Below are positions 63,078 to 64,000 of a stretch of DNA of 64,000 nucleotides, in pieces; within the stretch, counting starts at the first letter, position 1; each line of letters begins with the position of its first letter. Below the pieces are notes generated by a model, which saw only the letters and a program-made list of their open reading frames with translations, had not been told where the DNA came from and made no database searches. The translations under genes and the position numbers were made by a program. Source of the stretch: Ruficoccus amylovorans (GTDB taxonomy: Bacteria; Verrucomicrobiota; Verrucomicrobiia; Opitutales; Cerasicoccaceae); contig NZ_JACHVB010000060.1 in NCBI RefSeq assembly GCF_014230085.1, forward strand, positions 62,001 through 126,000, given 5' to 3'.

Positions 63078-63734
63078 CTATTCTTCGACCACGGTACGCG
63101 CGCGCTGGTTGCTGGGGCGGTAATTGGGGGACCAGACCCGGTAGCCGGGGATGGTAATCGTACCGCCCTCCTTGAAAATCGCTTCCTGCAGCTCGATTTC
63201 GCGTTCGATGATGGCGGCGCGCTTTTTGTCGATCTGCTCGGTCTGGATGCTGAGCTGGGCAAGTTCCTGCTTGCGGCGTTCGATGTCCGCGAGAATGGCC
63301 CGCTGCTCATCAGTGAGGCTGGCACCGACGGCGGCCTGGCGCGCGGCGATCTCGGCCTGCTGCTTGCGGGTCGCCTCCAGTTGGGCCTGAATCTGCTGCA
63401 TCTTGCCCGCGATGTCAGAAGCTTCCCGTTCGGCGGCTTCTCGGGCGAGGGCTTCCTGCCGGAGCTTTTCGTTGAGCGCCTTCAGCCGGGCCTGACGGGC
63501 GGCCTCCTCCTGCTCGGCCTTGAGAGCGGCCATGCGCTCGGCCTCAGCCAGCGCCTTGGCCGCGGCGGCGGCCTCCCGCTTCGCATAGGCTTGATGGCTG
63601 GCCTCCAAATCGGCCAGTTCCTGCTGTTGGGCAAGGACTTCCTGCCGGGCGGCGTGGTTGACATTAATCAGTACGACGACGCCGATGAGCGCCGCCACCA
63701 GGGCGAGCGAAAGGATAATAACGGCTTGTTTCAT
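63078..63734 (-). CDS. membrane-anchored coiled-coil protein
   Basis: 218 residues. One N-terminal helix (VIILSLALVAALIGVVVLI) and then about 150 residues of Ala/Glu/Gln/Lys/Arg heptads without a break, a clear long coiled coil, and a short ordered end (ITIPGYRVWSPNYRP). No family named. It may span or brace the periplasm; nothing in the neighbourhood tells its role. Confidence 0.75.
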   Translation of the reverse strand: MKQAVIILSLALVAALIGVVVLINVNHAARQEVLAQQQELADLEASHQAYAKREAAAAAKALAEAERMAALKAEQEEAARQARLKALNEKLRQEALAREAAEREASDIAGKMQQIQAQLEATRKQQAEIAARQAAVGASLTDEQRAILADIERRKQELAQLSIQTEQIDKKRAAIIEREIELQEAIFKEGGTITIPGYRVWSPNYRPSNQRARTVVEE

Positions 63735-63871
63735 GGGTTTGCAGGCGGGGGAATTGCAGTCAGGTTATGCAATAAGTCAGCAAACACACAGGAATGTTTC
63801 CTGAGGGGCACAAACAGCCTGAAGCATACCCCCCGGCCAAGGCGAGGCCAATCGCGGCCCCGTCTCCACCG

Positions 63872-64000
63872 CTAGCTGGTTGCCGACACCCGCCGCCAGC
63901 GATGCCAGAGCAGTCCCAAACCGATCAGCACGAGCCCCGAACTCCAGGCGCGCCAATCCACCCAGAAGGCCAGAAACACACAACTGGCCAGTCCCGCATA
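63872..64000 (-). CDS. membrane protein, C-terminal fragment (5' end outside window)
   Basis: The last 42 residues of a minus-strand gene are in the window. They read as parts of two hydrophobic helices (LASCVFLAFWVDW and GLVLIGLGLLWHRW) and end RRVSATS. Too little to assign a family. Confidence 0.55.
   Translation of the reverse strand, partial: YAGLASCVFLAFWVDWRAWSSGLVLIGLGLLWHRWRRVSATS

Noticed and set aside
1-64000. tRNA and rRNA genes
   Set aside because: No T-loop plus acceptor pattern or rRNA-like stretch was found while reading either strand; a tRNAscan-SE or Infernal run would settle it.

Overview
The window reads as chromosome from a marine or host-associated Verrucomicrobiota, most likely class Opitutae, order Puniceicoccales. 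The evidence is four secreted proteins ending in PEP-CTERM anchors, a giant pseudopilin of the Verru_Chthon cassette A type, a lone H-X9-DG pilin, a DUF1961 protein, two formylglycine sulfatases and several AraC regulators. This placement rests on protein families alone; no rRNA gene is present and no search was run.

Layout. 1-22.3 kb is an accessory glycan region: a sialate O-acetylesterase (cut by the window edge), two sulfatases, a BNR_4 propeller protein, a GH36 alpha-galactosidase, a LamG plus BNR sialidase-like enzyme, a nucleoside hydrolase, two AraC regulators, three PEP-CTERM proteins and the pilin-like proteins. 22.4-26.7 kb is an amino-sugar operon: the remnant of a transporter, a PfkB kinase, nagB, a minimal nagA and a ROK regulator, with a NagC-like AT-rich palindrome in front of nagB. 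26.8-28.3 kb holds an Anabaena-sensory-rhodopsin-transducer-like protein and the DUF1961 protein.

28.8-32.2 kb is the most unusual gene: one 1128-residue protein joining E1-alpha and E1-beta of a 2-oxo acid dehydrogenase, a lipoyl domain and a complete KAS III (FabH) domain, with no E2 acyltransferase. 32.3-34.8 kb has a PEP-CTERM protein, a strong terminator, and a compact cobalamin riboswitch in front of an AspT/YidE/YbjL-type exchanger. 34.8-43.7 kb carries an acetyltransferase, an AraC regulator divergent from tagaturonate epimerase (uxaE), a DUF1328 membrane peptide, an NhaC-type antiporter, a DUF3253 protein, two tandem paralogous outer-membrane-like proteins with a perfect 10-bp dyad between them, and glutamyl-Q tRNA(Asp) synthetase.

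43.7-64 kb is mostly housekeeping: purU, an ABC exporter, DUF5069, a YfgM-like TPR protein, two helical-repeat proteins, a bifunctional nuclease, aroK, a thioesterase, sppA and the carboxynorspermidine route to polyamines (synthase plus nspC). MITE-like palindromic repeats punctuate this half: one 310-bp element holds a second folded palindrome inside it, and two related copies abut gene stop codons. A run of at least nine small hairpins follows nspC. No tRNA, rRNA, CRISPR array, transposase or phage gene was seen.
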